A stretch of 49,574 bases of DNA from Bacteroidota bacterium (GCA_018266895.1 JAFDZQ010000019.1:42760-92333); one strand, 5' to 3'. Shown: positions 1 to 10,358, counted from the first letter of the stretch. Program-made: numbers and translations. The notes: a model not told the origin generated them from the letters alone.

Positions 1-767
1 TTATGACCAACATACGAAGATATTCTTTCCCGCAGACTTTTTGCTTTTCCGATATACAGAATTTCACCGTTCCGTGACTTCATAAAATAAACTCCGGGTA
101 ATCTTGGAAAATCTTTCAGAGTCATTTTTATGTTTTTTAGCACAGGTGATATATTTTCCCCGTTATAAATTTTCTTATTCTGGTATGCAAGCAATTCGCC
201 GATGGAATCATGTTCAAATTCCCCGTTTAATGTATCAAGAAAATTCATGAGTATCCTGTAAGTAGCGAAAGAATCATCAAATGCTCTGTGCTGTCTTTCT
301 ATTTTGATTTTATAATATGCAGCAACGTTCAGAAGAGACTTGCTTCTCAGATTCTTCAGCATCCTTCTGGCGAGTTTGCAGGTGCATAATGTCTTAAGGT
401 CAATATGAATTCCTTCTCTTTCAAAGGAGTGATACAAAAATTTGTAATCAAATGAGACATTATGTCCCGTAAATACTATTGTATTTTCAGAGCATTCAAT
501 GAAAGATAAAATTTTCTGACTCAGGTCGCCGAATGAAGGTTTGTTTAATACGTCTTCATTTGAAATTCCAGTTAAACGGGTTATTTCTCTTGGAATATAC
601 TGCTGAGGATTTATCAGCGACGTGAATTTATCGATTATCTCGCCGTTCTGAACTTTTATAAGTGCAATTTCCGTTATCCTGTTGTAAACGGGAGATAATC
701 CCGTAGTTTCAACATCACAGACAACAAAGATCACGTCCTGTATATTTACGGGTTCGTTTTTTTTCAT
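1..767 (-). CDS. DEDDh exonuclease with C-terminal GIY-YIG nuclease domain (partial)
   Basis: This is a DNA-repair type nuclease fusion, read from ATG at 767 to the left window edge; its C-terminus is missing. The first ~180 residues form a DnaQ-like 3'-5' exonuclease: the motif CDVETTGL supplies Asp and Glu, GHNVSFDYKFL the second Asp, and HRAFDDSFATY the late His and Asp of the DEDDh set. After a short linker comes the start of a UvrC/Cho-like GIY-YIG domain, with LPGVYFMKSRNGEILYIGKA followed by a conserved Arg in SLRERI. DEDD-plus-GIY-YIG fusions are known as Pol III epsilon-like or Cho-like repair proteins; a role in lesion excision is inferred from the family. The next gene on the right is divergent, so this gene has its own promoter in the 768-1250 gap. 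The sequence supports both domains clearly, but the total length is unknown. Confidence 0.9.
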   Translation of the reverse strand, partial: MKKNEPVNIQDVIFVVCDVETTGLSPVYNRITEIALIKVQNGEIIDKFTSLINPQQYIPREITRLTGISNEDVLNKPSFGDLSQKILSFIECSENTIVFTGHNVSFDYKFLYHSFEREGIHIDLKTLCTCKLARRMLKNLRSKSLLNVAAYYKIKIERQHRAFDDSFATYRILMNFLDTLNGEFEHDSIGELLAYQNKKIYNGENISPVLKNIKMTLKDFPRLPGVYFMKSRNGEILYIGKAKSLRERISSYVGH

Positions 768-1250
768 GGCAGATGTTAATATAAAAATCAGAAAGGAATC
801 ATACTATTAAAGAATTTATACTTTCTTTGAAACAGACAGAAATATCACAGAAAATATTTCCGGCATAACAATTATTCAGTATCAATTTAATTTTCCAGTA
901 AAGATTATATCATATCAGATCAAAATGATAAAAAGATCTGCCAAATTTCACAAATTAACACATAAATTAAAATTATCTCTGATTTTAAAAAGAATAGTGT
1001 AATGAGTGGAGACAGTATAATTACAGTTTTCAATCATATTTCTATGATTGGATTTGAAAGTTTGATTCAAAATATTTCATAATATATCGGATAACTTAAA
1101 CAGACCGGATTTTTCGTTTACTTCAATCAGTGAAAATTTCCAGGACAACACGGAGATTTAATGTAAAATTTAAACATAAAAATACCTTTATATTGAAAAG
1201 TGATTTAAGTATAATTATAGCTTATAAATTAAGAATAATCAAACAAAATA
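768..1250. other. Intergenic region between divergent genes, no gene seen
   Basis: This AT-rich gap separates the leftward nuclease gene from the rightward parvulin gene and should hold both promoters. I see no convincing open frame, structured RNA or strong Bacteroidota promoter match in it, and no clear ribosome-binding site before the ATG at 1251. Confidence 0.5.
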
Positions 1251-3008
1251 ATGACAAAACAAAAAAATTTACTTAGAATATTTTCTTTTTTATCAATAAT
1301 ACTGCTTGTTGTAATAGTAGCATGTTCGTCTAAAAAGAAACAGGTTGTTGCTGAAATAGGTGATGAAAAAATTTACATGGAAGATTATGAAAAGCAGTAT
1401 CTTAAGACCGTAAATAACCTTGATACGGCTAAGAATTCCAATATGGAGAAGAGAAAGGAATTTCTTGATCTTCTGATAAAATTCCATTTGAAAGTTAAAG
1501 ATGCGCGGGATAGAAATCTTTTGAATTCAGAAGACATACAGAGTGATCTGAAGCAGTATAAGGAAAACTTCCTGACATCTTTTCTTATGGATAAAGAAAT
1601 TGTAGAGCCTAAAATTAAAAATCTTTATGATATGAAAGAATATGAAGTAAGAGCATCTCATATTCTTATCAATCTTCCGCAGCAGAATTTCTCGCCTGAA
1701 GATTCCGTTAAAGCTTACGCGAAAGCAACAGAAGTAATCAACAGACTTAAAAACGGAGAAGATTTTGCAAAAGTGGCAATGGAAATGTCAGATGACCAGT
1801 CTGCAAAGCAAAACGGCGGTGACCTTTATTATTTCACGGCAGGAATGACAGTGCCTGAATTTGAAGAAGCAATATACAAAATGAAAGTCGGTGATTATTC
1901 AAAAGAACCGATCAGAACAATGTTCGGACTGCACATTGTAAAATTAGCCGATAAAAGAAAAAGAAGTGAAGGTATAAGAGCATCTCATATTCTGATACAG
2001 GATGTAAAAGACAGTACCGGACAGGTTAAAGATTCACTTGCGACATACAATAAGGCAAAGGAAGTTCTCGCAAGAATTAAAAACGGTGAAGATTTTGCTA
2101 AGGTGGCTCAGGAAGTTTCTCAGGATCCCGGCTCAAAAGATAAAGGCGGCGATCTCGGATTTTTTGACAGAAGAAGAATGGTACAGTCATTTGACAGTGT
2201 GGCATTTTTACTCAAAGCCGGAGAAATATCGGATCTTGTCAGAACCCCTTTCGGATGGCATATAATTAAAGTAACTGAAATTAAACCTTACCTTCCTTTT
2301 GATAAACAAAAGGAAAATTTAAAAGGTGAGTTCAAAAAAGGACCGCAGTTCAAATCCGAGTATACTAAGTATCTCGAAAAAGCAAAGAGTGATTTAAAAT
2401 TTGAAATAAAGGAAGACGGAGTTGCTTATCTTTATTCCAGACTTGATACCACAAAGACAATATCAGCACAAAACTTTGACAGTGTATTTGCAACAGCGGA
2501 CAAAAACATGACAATAGCTACTTACAAAGACGGAGAAATCAAAGTAGTCGATATATTAAATTATCTGCAGAAGAACAAAGACTTTTCAGCTAATATTGCC
2601 GGAATGGAGATTCTGAGAAAGATCATTTCCGGAGCTGCTGATTCTCCGGTGCTTTACAGGACTGCAATTAAAAAGGGAATCGAAAAAGATCCGGAGTATA
2701 TAGCTCAGATGACTGAATATGAAAACGGATTACTGAGTTTTAAAGTTGATCAGGAAGAATTATGGAGAAAGATAAAAATCACGTCTGAAGATATGCAGAA
2801 TTATTATGAAATTAACAAAGTAAAATACGAATTCACGGACAGCAATAAAGTTAAAACCAGACCTTTTGATGAGGTTAAATCTGAAATTTCAAATACACTT
2901 CAGCAGCAGAAATTCAAAGATATGGAAAAGGAATATGTAGATAACTTAAAGAAAAAATATCCTGTAAAAGTAAATGAAGCGATATTAATAGAAGCATTTA
3001 AAGAATAA
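1251..3008 (+). CDS. Lipoprotein parvulin-type peptidyl-prolyl isomerase, two PpiC domains
   Basis: This is a membrane-anchored foldase, probably assisting folding of exported proteins like PrsA or PpiD. The N-terminus is a lipoprotein signal: hydrophobic residues 11-24 lead to Cys25 in the lipobox VIVAC, followed by SSKKK. Residues ~35-130 are a SurA/PrsA-like helical segment. Two parvulin domains follow, near 131-235 (starting VRASHILINL) and 240-348 (starting IRASHILIQD); each has the GGDLxxF and FGxHIxK motifs. Residues ~350-585 are another charged helical region, as in chaperone lobes. A second parvulin gene begins three bases after its stop, so the two are very likely co-transcribed. 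The length (585 aa) is long for a PrsA-type protein because of the second catalytic domain. Family assignment is secure; the substrates, possibly the outer-membrane receptors encoded downstream, are inferred. Confidence 0.93.
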   Translation: MTKQKNLLRIFSFLSIILLVVIVACSSKKKQVVAEIGDEKIYMEDYEKQYLKTVNNLDTAKNSNMEKRKEFLDLLIKFHLKVKDARDRNLLNSEDIQSDLKQYKENFLTSFLMDKEIVEPKIKNLYDMKEYEVRASHILINLPQQNFSPEDSVKAYAKATEVINRLKNGEDFAKVAMEMSDDQSAKQNGGDLYYFTAGMTVPEFEEAIYKMKVGDYSKEPIRTMFGLHIVKLADKRKRSEGIRASHILIQDVKDSTGQVKDSLATYNKAKEVLARIKNGEDFAKVAQEVSQDPGSKDKGGDLGFFDRRRMVQSFDSVAFLLKAGEISDLVRTPFGWHIIKVTEIKPYLPFDKQKENLKGEFKKGPQFKSEYTKYLEKAKSDLKFEIKEDGVAYLYSRLDTTKTISAQNFDSVFATADKNMTIATYKDGEIKVVDILNYLQKNKDFSANIAGMEILRKIISGAADSPVLYRTAIKKGIEKDPEYIAQMTEYENGLLSFKVDQEELWRKIKITSEDMQNYYEINKVKYEFTDSNKVKTRPFDEVKSEISNTLQQQKFKDMEKEYVDNLKKKYPVKVNEAILIEAFKE

Positions 3009-3011
3009 TCC

Positions 3012-4295
3012 TTGAATAAAATCAAATTTATAATATCAGCAATAATTTTTGTTTTAAATTCTGTCGCCTTTTCACAAACCGAAGGCGACAGGGTTTTAGC
3101 CATAGCAGGCAATAATATTATTACGGAATCGGATTTTCAGAATCAGCTGCAAATGTACGCAAAACAAAATCAGCTGAATGAAATATCCCCGTACATTGCC
3201 CAGCAGCTATTCCAGTCCATCCTTACGAATAAAATTCTGCTGGCAAAGGCAGAGCAGGACAGCATAGATGTGACAGAAGATGAAATATCAAGAGAGTATG
3301 AAAACAGGATAAGATCCCTTACAGAGCAGGTCGGATCGCAGGAAAGACTTGAAGAGCTTTACGGAATGCCAATGAATAAAATTAAATCCACATTAAAGGA
3401 AGAGCTGAAGAAAAACCTTAAAGTGGAAAAACTTAAAAGGAAAAAGTTTTCCGGCGGTGTCACCGTAAGTGACAGGGAATTGAATGAATTTTATACAATG
3501 TACAGGGACAGCTTACCGGAAGTAAGCGAGGAATTTGAAATTGCGCATATATTTATTGACAGAAAAATCAGCAATGCTGAAAAAAACGAAGCAAGAAGAA
3601 TTGCCGGATTGATCCTTGACAGTATAAAAAACGGAGTTGATTTTTCCGAACTTGCGAAAAGGAATTCCGCTGATTCCATGTCGGCAATACAAGGAGGCGA
3701 TCTTGGATTTGCAAAGAAAGGAACATTCGTAAAAGAGTTTGAGGAAACAGTTTTCAATCTAAAAGAAGGCGAAGTCTCGGAAATAGTAGAAACGCAGTTC
3801 GGTTACCATATTATAAAGCTTACTGAAAGGCAGGGCGATAAAGTCAGAAGCAGTCATATTCTGGTAAGATATCCGAAGTTCGAATCATCGGATTTTGAAA
3901 CAATTAATTTTCTGAAAACCCTGAAATCCTCTATAGAAAACGGCGAAACTACTTTTGAAGAAGCAGCAAAGAAATATTCCATTGATAATAACGCCAAAAG
4001 CAACGGCGGTTATATCGGAAAAATTTCCGAAGAACAGATTGACAGTAATTCTTTATCAGCCTTAAAAAATCTGTCTCCCGGTCAGATTACAGAACCGATC
4101 AGAACCGGCGGAGATGAAAATTACGGTTACGAAATTTACAAGCTTATAAAAGTATATCCTCCGCACAAGATAAATCTGACCGATGATTATGATAAGATCA
4201 AAAGATTTGCTGAAAATTTAAAGGAAAGCAAGGAAATGGAAAAATGGATCAATGAGATAAAAGAATCCATCTATGTGGATATAAAAATCAACTGA
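3012..4295 (+). CDS. SurA-like periplasmic parvulin chaperone
   Basis: This is a soluble periplasmic peptidyl-prolyl isomerase and chaperone of the SurA type, expected to guide outer-membrane proteins to the BAM complex. I choose the TTG at 3012 as start: it gives a textbook signal peptide (MNKIKFIISAIIFVLNSVAF then SQ) while the first in-frame ATG lies about 48 codons later inside the mature chaperone region. The N-terminal lobe begins EGDRVLAIAGNNIITESDF, typical of SurA. Two PpiC domains follow, around residues 174-272 (EEFEIAHIFI, GGDLGF, FGYHIIKL) and 276-385 (VRSSHILVRYP). The 427-residue length matches SurA. It sits three bases after the lipoprotein parvulin gene, so this operon encodes four parvulin domains in two differently localised proteins. 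Confidence 0.92.
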   Translation: MNKIKFIISAIIFVLNSVAFSQTEGDRVLAIAGNNIITESDFQNQLQMYAKQNQLNEISPYIAQQLFQSILTNKILLAKAEQDSIDVTEDEISREYENRIRSLTEQVGSQERLEELYGMPMNKIKSTLKEELKKNLKVEKLKRKKFSGGVTVSDRELNEFYTMYRDSLPEVSEEFEIAHIFIDRKISNAEKNEARRIAGLILDSIKNGVDFSELAKRNSADSMSAIQGGDLGFAKKGTFVKEFEETVFNLKEGEVSEIVETQFGYHIIKLTERQGDKVRSSHILVRYPKFESSDFETINFLKTLKSSIENGETTFEEAAKKYSIDNNAKSNGGYIGKISEEQIDSNSLSALKNLSPGQITEPIRTGGDENYGYEIYKLIKVYPPHKINLTDDYDKIKRFAENLKESKEMEKWINEIKESIYVDIKIN

Positions 4296-4410
4296 GTATG
4301 TTTCCGGGATTTAAAAAATTTTTCCCCTTTGTATATAACTTTTCTGTTTCCGGTAATCTGATAAACTTTCCAATGATTAACTGATTAATATAAAAGATTA
4401 AAAGTATAAA

Positions 4411-6528
4411 ATGGATTTTACTTTCAGGACAGATTACAACATCTTTTTTATACTTTTAATTTTTGTTTCAGCTTCAGCAGTTTCATATTTTTATTACAGG
4501 CATACAAAACTTGAACCGGTTCCGAAAAAAATTTTTACATTTCTCAGGTTTCTTTCTGTTTTTTTTATTCTTCTTTTACTGCTTTCTCCCGTACTGTCCT
4601 ATATTAAAAACTTCACATCCCTTCCCGTGAATGTTTTTTTAATAGACAATTCTCTGAGTATGACGATAGATAACAGGAAGGATACATTGAAAAAGATCAT
4701 TGAAGAAAAAATACAGAATACTGAAAAAGGGAATGCTGAAAGCAGATACTTCCTTTTTTCGGAAGACATTATAAGGGAGATCAGAGACGGAGAGTTTGAT
4801 TCTCTTGATTTCTCCGGGAAATATATTTTCAGTACGAATATGAGTTCATCTGTAAACTCCCTTAAGGAAATATTTCAGAACCAGAATCTTTCATCTGTCA
4901 CAGTAATTTCTGACGGAATTATTAATGAAGGCGGCAATTCAGCTGCTATTGTAAAATCCCTGAATGTACCGTTTAATTATATTCTCATCGGCGATACAGT
5001 TCAGAAAAAAGATGTACTGGTCAGAAACATTTATTACAACAAAACCGCATTCATAGAAAGCAGCGTTCCGGTCAAAGCTGAAATAAATTCATTCAATTAC
5101 GATAAAGATGTAACTGTTAATTTGTTTGAAGACAACAAACTCATTGACTCAAAAAACATTTCATTAACGAATGATAAAATCAGTTACGAAGTGCCGTTCA
5201 ATGTAATATCCTATGATGAAACCGTAAAAAAATATAAAATAGAGGTAAAAGGATCAGATGATGAAATTACACTGAAAAATAATTATGAAGAGTTTTTCAT
5301 AAAATACAAGAATAATAAGTTCAGGATACTCGTATTAGCGGGAGCGCCGGGTCCTGATTTTGCGTTTCTTAAAGAAGAACTTTTGCAGATCAAAAACTTT
5401 GAGATAACTTTCCTGACGCAGAAATCCCGGACGGAATTTTACGAACCCGTTCCTTCCGACCTGGGAGCTTTTGATTCTTATATATTCATAGGTTATCCTA
5501 CAGCCGCTACAAACATTTCCGTATTAAATGAATTATCCGTGAAGATGAAAAAAAATAATTCTTCTTTAATATTTTTCAGCGGAAAAAACATTGATTACAG
5601 GAAATTAGCATTGGTTGAAGACAGGCTTCCGTTCAAGACTTTAAGAATTTCGGAATCCGAACAGGAAACAGGTATTAAGAACATTTTAAAACCCGACAAT
5701 GATGTGTTCAGAAATACGGATCTTGTTTCTTCTGTTAACAATCTGCCTCTGATTTTCAAAACAGCTTCTGAATTTTCCGTTAATCCTAATGCGGAATCGT
5801 ACATGATAATGACCGGAAATTCAGAACCCGCATTAATACTGGAAAATACTGACAGGAACAAGTCAATGGCATTTCTGGCTTACGGTTTTTATAAATGGAG
5901 ATTAAACAGCCGTAACAACAGGTCCGAGGAATTACTGAGATATATTTTATCAAATTCAGTTGTCTCACTGACCGGTAAAGAATCAGGAAACAAATTTATT
6001 ATTGAAACAACCCAACCGGCATATTCCGGATCTCAGGATGTTAAATTTGAAGCGGCTTTAACAGGTTCCGAATTAAAAGGCGATGAAATGATTAAGCTTG
6101 AAATTACCGGAATTAATTACGATACCAGTTTTTATTTATCCAAAACCGGAAGAAATTTATACTCGGGATCAGTAAATATTCCCGTAACCGGTGATTATGA
6201 ATACACAGCCGGATTAATTTCAGAAAGCAGGACATTGCAGACCTTAAAAGGAAGATTTACCATTGATGAAAATAATTTTGAATTTAAAAGCACAAGAGCT
6301 GATAATTCTTTACTGTCAATGCTTTCGAATAATACAAAAGGTTTTAACCTTTCAGATAAAGACAGCAGGGACATAAAAGACATTTTTAGTGTTATGAATA
6401 ACAATTCAACAACCGAATTCAGGGCGCGGAACAATTTTGAGTTTGATATTAATCCTTATTATCTGTCATTCCTCATTTTTCTTTTATGCCTCGAATGGTT
6501 TTTAAGAAAAAGATATAATCTTCCTTAA
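4411..6528 (+). CDS. VWA-like membrane protein with extracytoplasmic domain
   Basis: This is an integral membrane protein of unknown exact role. Two N-terminal membrane segments (about residues 11-28 and 42-64) are followed by a region starting LPVNVFLIDNSLSMTID, where D79-x-S81-x-S83 fits the metal-ion-dependent adhesion site (MIDAS, DxSxS) of von Willebrand factor A domains. The middle looks like mixed alpha/beta and Ig-like extracytoplasmic domains, and the C-terminus ends with one more membrane helix (about 681-697, YYLSFLIFLLCLEWFL) and a short basic tail. This architecture resembles the uncharacterised VWA/glutamine-amidotransferase-like membrane proteins of Bacteroidota, some encoded near BatA/BatB-type genes; no such partner is visible here. 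It is transcribed with the parvulin genes upstream and the cargo gene 23 bases downstream. The fold assignment is moderately secure, the function unknown. Confidence 0.8.
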   Translation: MDFTFRTDYNIFFILLIFVSASAVSYFYYRHTKLEPVPKKIFTFLRFLSVFFILLLLLSPVLSYIKNFTSLPVNVFLIDNSLSMTIDNRKDTLKKIIEEKIQNTEKGNAESRYFLFSEDIIREIRDGEFDSLDFSGKYIFSTNMSSSVNSLKEIFQNQNLSSVTVISDGIINEGGNSAAIVKSLNVPFNYILIGDTVQKKDVLVRNIYYNKTAFIESSVPVKAEINSFNYDKDVTVNLFEDNKLIDSKNISLTNDKISYEVPFNVISYDETVKKYKIEVKGSDDEITLKNNYEEFFIKYKNNKFRILVLAGAPGPDFAFLKEELLQIKNFEITFLTQKSRTEFYEPVPSDLGAFDSYIFIGYPTAATNISVLNELSVKMKKNNSSLIFFSGKNIDYRKLALVEDRLPFKTLRISESEQETGIKNILKPDNDVFRNTDLVSSVNNLPLIFKTASEFSVNPNAESYMIMTGNSEPALILENTDRNKSMAFLAYGFYKWRLNSRNNRSEELLRYILSNSVVSLTGKESGNKFIIETTQPAYSGSQDVKFEAALTGSELKGDEMIKLEITGINYDTSFYLSKTGRNLYSGSVNIPVTGDYEYTAGLISESRTLQTLKGRFTIDENNFEFKSTRADNSLLSMLSNNTKGFNLSDKDSRDIKDIFSVMNNNSTTEFRARNNFEFDINPYYLSFLIFLLCLEWFLRKRYNLP

Positions 6529-6551
6529 CAGAAAGATAAAAAAATATTTTC

Positions 6552-7883
6552 ATGAAAAGCGTAATACTGTATTTAATTATAACATTCAGCTTATTATCTC
6601 AGCAAGTATATTCTCAGCAGCATTGGGTAAAACAACCTGTCTTTACTACAAAGAATCTCACATCAGTAGTATTTACCGATACACTTAACGGCTGGATAGC
6701 AGGTGACTCCGGAATAATAATACATACTTCTGATAACGGACATAACTGGACAGTTCAGAATTCCGGTGTGAACGGATCAATAGAATCAGTTTATTTTGTT
6801 AACAGTAACACGGGTTATGCTATCTCATGGGAATTTGACAAAACCCCGCCTAATTATTACGGAACAAGAATCCTGTTTACTTCAAACGGGGGAAACAACT
6901 GGTCGAATTATTTATTCAGAGATACAAACACATTTTTAAACTGCATCTATTTTTATGATCAGCAGAACGGCTATATGGCAGGTTCGGAAGGTAAAATTTA
7001 TTATACAAGCAATGCCGGAGCAGACTGGTTAAGGGCGCTTGTAGACTCCGCACTTATTACGGCATTTCCCGTTGAAAAAATTCAGTTTTATAACAGTCTT
7101 TCCGGTTACGCAGTCGGAGGAGCTTTTGATATTGCAGGGATGGTCTGGAAAACCTCTAACGGCGGCCGTAACTGGAAAACAGAAATTGTCGGAGCTGAAC
7201 CGCTCAATGACATACACATTTTTAATTCATCAGAAGCAATTTGTGTCGGGGGAGATTTTGAATACGGTGCCAGCAGACTTACTACATCAAACAGCGGGAC
7301 GAACTGGAATTATGTCGAATTCGGATATTTCGGGATCTGCAGATCAATAGATTACAGAATTCCCGGAGAAGGATGGATCTCGCTTGGAATTGTAGACAGT
7401 TTTATAGTAACGACGAACAACGGAGCTACCTGGCTTTTAAGAGGTACACCTGACGGTTCGCAGATCTTTGATTTGGTTTTCACAGACTCAGTTCACGGAT
7501 GGGCTGTTGGATATAACGGCACAATTCTGAAATATTCTTCAACGATTGTAAATATTCCGGAAACCAATAATCAGATACCAGAATCTGTTATACTTTATCA
7601 GAATTATCCGAATCCGTTTAATCCTGAAACAAGGATAAGATATGAACTGCCCCGGAGTGTTAATAATCAGGACGGCTTTTACGTAAAACTTTCTGTTTAT
7701 GATATACTGGGTAATGAAATTTCCGAATTAGTTAATGGCAGACAGACAGAAGGTAAATATGAAGTAAAATTCAATGCTTCAGACCTTCCCAGCGGAGTAT
7801 ACTTTGTTAAACTATTTACACAAAATATGTATCTAACTGATATCAATTCATCTTTAACGCAAAAAATTTTATTGTTGAAATGA
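6552..7883 (+). CDS. Secreted YCF48/BNR-repeat protein with T9SS sorting domain
   Basis: This is a secreted or surface-attached beta-propeller protein. After a signal peptide (residues 1-21, ending VYSQ) come repeated units of the type GWIAGDSGIIIHTSDNGHNW, resembling YCF48/Asp-box repeats, spread over residues ~25-335. The C-terminal ~95 residues are a type IX secretion sorting domain: YQNYPNPFNPETRIRYELP near 349-367, then a beta-rich region ending LPSGVYFVKL and TQKILLLK. The stop overlaps the ATG of the next receptor gene by four bases (ATGA), which suggests coupled translation of a surface propeller and an outer-membrane barrel. YCF48 proteins in phototrophs assist photosystem II assembly, but that function should not be carried over; here the propeller is probably an extracellular binding module. 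Confidence 0.88.
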   Translation: MKSVILYLIITFSLLSQQVYSQQHWVKQPVFTTKNLTSVVFTDTLNGWIAGDSGIIIHTSDNGHNWTVQNSGVNGSIESVYFVNSNTGYAISWEFDKTPPNYYGTRILFTSNGGNNWSNYLFRDTNTFLNCIYFYDQQNGYMAGSEGKIYYTSNAGADWLRALVDSALITAFPVEKIQFYNSLSGYAVGGAFDIAGMVWKTSNGGRNWKTEIVGAEPLNDIHIFNSSEAICVGGDFEYGASRLTTSNSGTNWNYVEFGYFGICRSIDYRIPGEGWISLGIVDSFIVTTNNGATWLLRGTPDGSQIFDLVFTDSVHGWAVGYNGTILKYSSTIVNIPETNNQIPESVILYQNYPNPFNPETRIRYELPRSVNNQDGFYVKLSVYDILGNEISELVNGRQTEGKYEVKFNASDLPSGVYFVKLFTQNMYLTDINSSLTQKILLLK

Positions 7884-10351
7884 CAAAAAACACAATTCTT
7901 TTAATACCGATATTCCTGATAATCTGTTTATTTTCAAATAGTTTATTTTCCAATGCATTATTTGCTCAAAATACAAAAGGAAAAATTACCGGAGTAGTTA
8001 TTGACAGAGCCACAGGAATTCCGCTAGAGTCAGCCGATGTGAGACTTACAAGCGCAGATGATTCGTCCTTTGTAACCGGAACAGCTACTGATGCCGGAGG
8101 AAACTTTCTGCTTGAAGTGCTGAAGCCGGGAAGGTTCGTTCTTAATGTCAGAATGCTGGGTTACAACAGTACTGCAGTTAATCAGATTATTCTTAACAGA
8201 AGGAACAATGAAATTAATCTTGATACAATAAGAATAAAGTCAGGATCTGAAATACAGACAGATGTAATAGAAATCGAAGCACAAAAATCTCCCATCGAAT
8301 TTTCTGCGGATAAAAAAATATTTAATGTAAGCGAAGATATTACAGTTACAGGCGGTAATGCGCTTGATGTATTAAAGAATGTCCCTTCAGTACAGGTGGA
8401 TGTTGACGGAAATGTATCATTAAGAGGAAGTCAAAATGTAAAGATCCTCGTTGACGGAAAGCCGTTCGGGCTGGAAGGTTCAAACAGAAGCGCGGTACTT
8501 CAGCAGATTCCGGCAAATTCCGTCGAATCAGTCGAGCTTATGACAAATCCTTCCGCAAAATATAATCCTGAAGGCATATCAGGCATACTGAATATTATTC
8601 TGAAAAAGAAAACCGATGCCGGGTACAACGGAAGTTTTACTGCTAACGCAGGAACTAATGATAAGTACAGCGGTTCAGTAAACCTTAATTATAAAACGGA
8701 CAAAATTAATTTTTCGGGAAGTTATAATTACAATAATCAAAGAAATGTAATGACGGGATCAAGTTTGAGGCAGAATTTTTTCCCCGGAACGGCTGAATTT
8801 ATTGAACAGATAAATACAGGCAATATGAAAAGATTAAGTCATCTGGTAAAAGCCGGAATTGATTTTGAAATAGACCGCAAGCAATCCATAGGATTAAATC
8901 TTAACTACAGTCCGAGAAATTCAAGCCGGCTCGGAAAAAACGAAAACAAATATACGGACAGTCTCGGGAATATTAATCTGAATTTCCTTAGCAATACCAA
9001 TGAAGATGATGCCGGTAAAAATTTTGATGCATCAATAAATTATAATCTGAAATTCAAAAATCCTAAGAATACGCTTTACGGGGAAGTGTCATATTCAAGA
9101 GGTACTGACGAAGAGACTTCATCAACGGAAGAGGTTTATTTCATCCCTGTAAACAACACTCCGGATAAATACAAAAACATTCAGAATGAAATTGAAAATC
9201 AGACTAACTTACAGCTTGATTATGTAAATTCACCGGGGAAAAACATAAAAATAGAAACAGGTTATAAAAGCATATTCAGAAAAAACAATGATGACATAAA
9301 TTTTTTAAATTATGATTACTTAACCAATTCATATATAAACAATGTAAACATATCGAACAATTTTATTTACAGTGAAAACATTCATGCGCTGTATGCAATA
9401 TTTACTGATAAGATTAAAGATTTTAGTTTTTCCGCCGGAGGCAGGATCGAACAGACAAGCACAAAAGGTGAGCTTGTTACGGGAAATAAAAATTTTGACA
9501 AAAGTTATTTCGGATTTTTTCCAAGCGCAAGCATATCTCAGAAACTATCTCTCAGTCAGGAATTACAGCTGACTTACAGCAGAAGGATAAACAGACCTGA
9601 CAGCAGAACTCTTAATCCGTTTCCGGACGTTTCCGATCCGCTTAACATAAGAATAGGGAATCCTGATCTGAAACCGGAATACACTAATTCATTTGAACTC
9701 AGTTACATTAATTATTTTAAATTTGCAACCGTAACACCCTCCGTTTTTTACAGGAAAACTGATGACGAAATTTCAAGGTACAGAATAGTAACAGACAGCA
9801 ATATTTCCATAACCACTTTTGAAAATCTCAACTCTTCAAAATCATACGGACTGGATTTCATTGTTAATTCGCAGATACTGAAATGGTGGAACGTCAACGG
9901 CAATCTGAGTTTCTACCGTTCGGAAGTGAATGCCTCGAATATCTCCGCTAATCTTGTAAATGAAACTGACTCCTGGAGCGCAAGAGTTTCATCGGCAATG
10001 AATATACCGGATCTTTTTGATTTGCAGCTTACTTATTTTTATTCGGGCAAAAGAATTTCGGCAAATGGTTCAGTCGAGCCTATACAGTCTCTTGACGCAG
10101 CCGTTAAAAAAGAATTTTTTAACAGAAGAATGAGTATAGGATTCAGGATAAGCGATCTTTTTAATACGATGAAATTCAGGATCCTTACGGGAGATGACAG
10201 GTATACACAGGAATCCGAGCGAAGAAGGAATTCAAGAACAGCGTTTTTAACTTTCACTTATAATATCGGCAGCACTGAAAAAGGAAAAGACAGAAGAGGT
10301 AAAAAGAATGAAAGAAAAGACAGGGATCCGGGAATGGATGAGGATTTTTAA
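7880..10351 (+). CDS. TonB-dependent-receptor-like outer-membrane beta-barrel protein
   Basis: This is an outer-membrane transport or assembly barrel of the Bacteroidota type. A signal peptide (residues 1-29, ending LFAQ) precedes a carboxypeptidase-regulatory-like domain (about 35-115, starting GKITGVVIDRATGIPLESAD). A plug domain follows (about 130-245, including GGNALDVLKNVPSVQVD and the VSLRGSQNVKILVDGK stretch), then a large C-terminal barrel of the outer-membrane family-beta-barrel type. The protein ends with a hydrophilic basic/acidic tail after the last strand, finishing in Phe (PGMDEDF), as many members do. It overlaps the upstream cargo gene by four bases. No TonB box is obvious, so it may work without TonB; the substrate cannot be read from the sequence. 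Confidence 0.9.
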   Translation: MTKNTILLIPIFLIICLFSNSLFSNALFAQNTKGKITGVVIDRATGIPLESADVRLTSADDSSFVTGTATDAGGNFLLEVLKPGRFVLNVRMLGYNSTAVNQIILNRRNNEINLDTIRIKSGSEIQTDVIEIEAQKSPIEFSADKKIFNVSEDITVTGGNALDVLKNVPSVQVDVDGNVSLRGSQNVKILVDGKPFGLEGSNRSAVLQQIPANSVESVELMTNPSAKYNPEGISGILNIILKKKTDAGYNGSFTANAGTNDKYSGSVNLNYKTDKINFSGSYNYNNQRNVMTGSSLRQNFFPGTAEFIEQINTGNMKRLSHLVKAGIDFEIDRKQSIGLNLNYSPRNSSRLGKNENKYTDSLGNINLNFLSNTNEDDAGKNFDASINYNLKFKNPKNTLYGEVSYSRGTDEETSSTEEVYFIPVNNTPDKYKNIQNEIENQTNLQLDYVNSPGKNIKIETGYKSIFRKNNDDINFLNYDYLTNSYINNVNISNNFIYSENIHALYAIFTDKIKDFSFSAGGRIEQTSTKGELVTGNKNFDKSYFGFFPSASISQKLSLSQELQLTYSRRINRPDSRTLNPFPDVSDPLNIRIGNPDLKPEYTNSFELSYINYFKFATVTPSVFYRKTDDEISRYRIVTDSNISITTFENLNSSKSYGLDFIVNSQILKWWNVNGNLSFYRSEVNASNISANLVNETDSWSARVSSAMNIPDLFDLQLTYFYSGKRISANGSVEPIQSLDAAVKKEFFNRRMSIGFRISDLFNTMKFRILTGDDRYTQESERRRNSRTAFLTFTYNIGSTEKGKDRRGKKNERKDRDPGMDEDF

Positions 10352-10358
10352 TGTAAAC

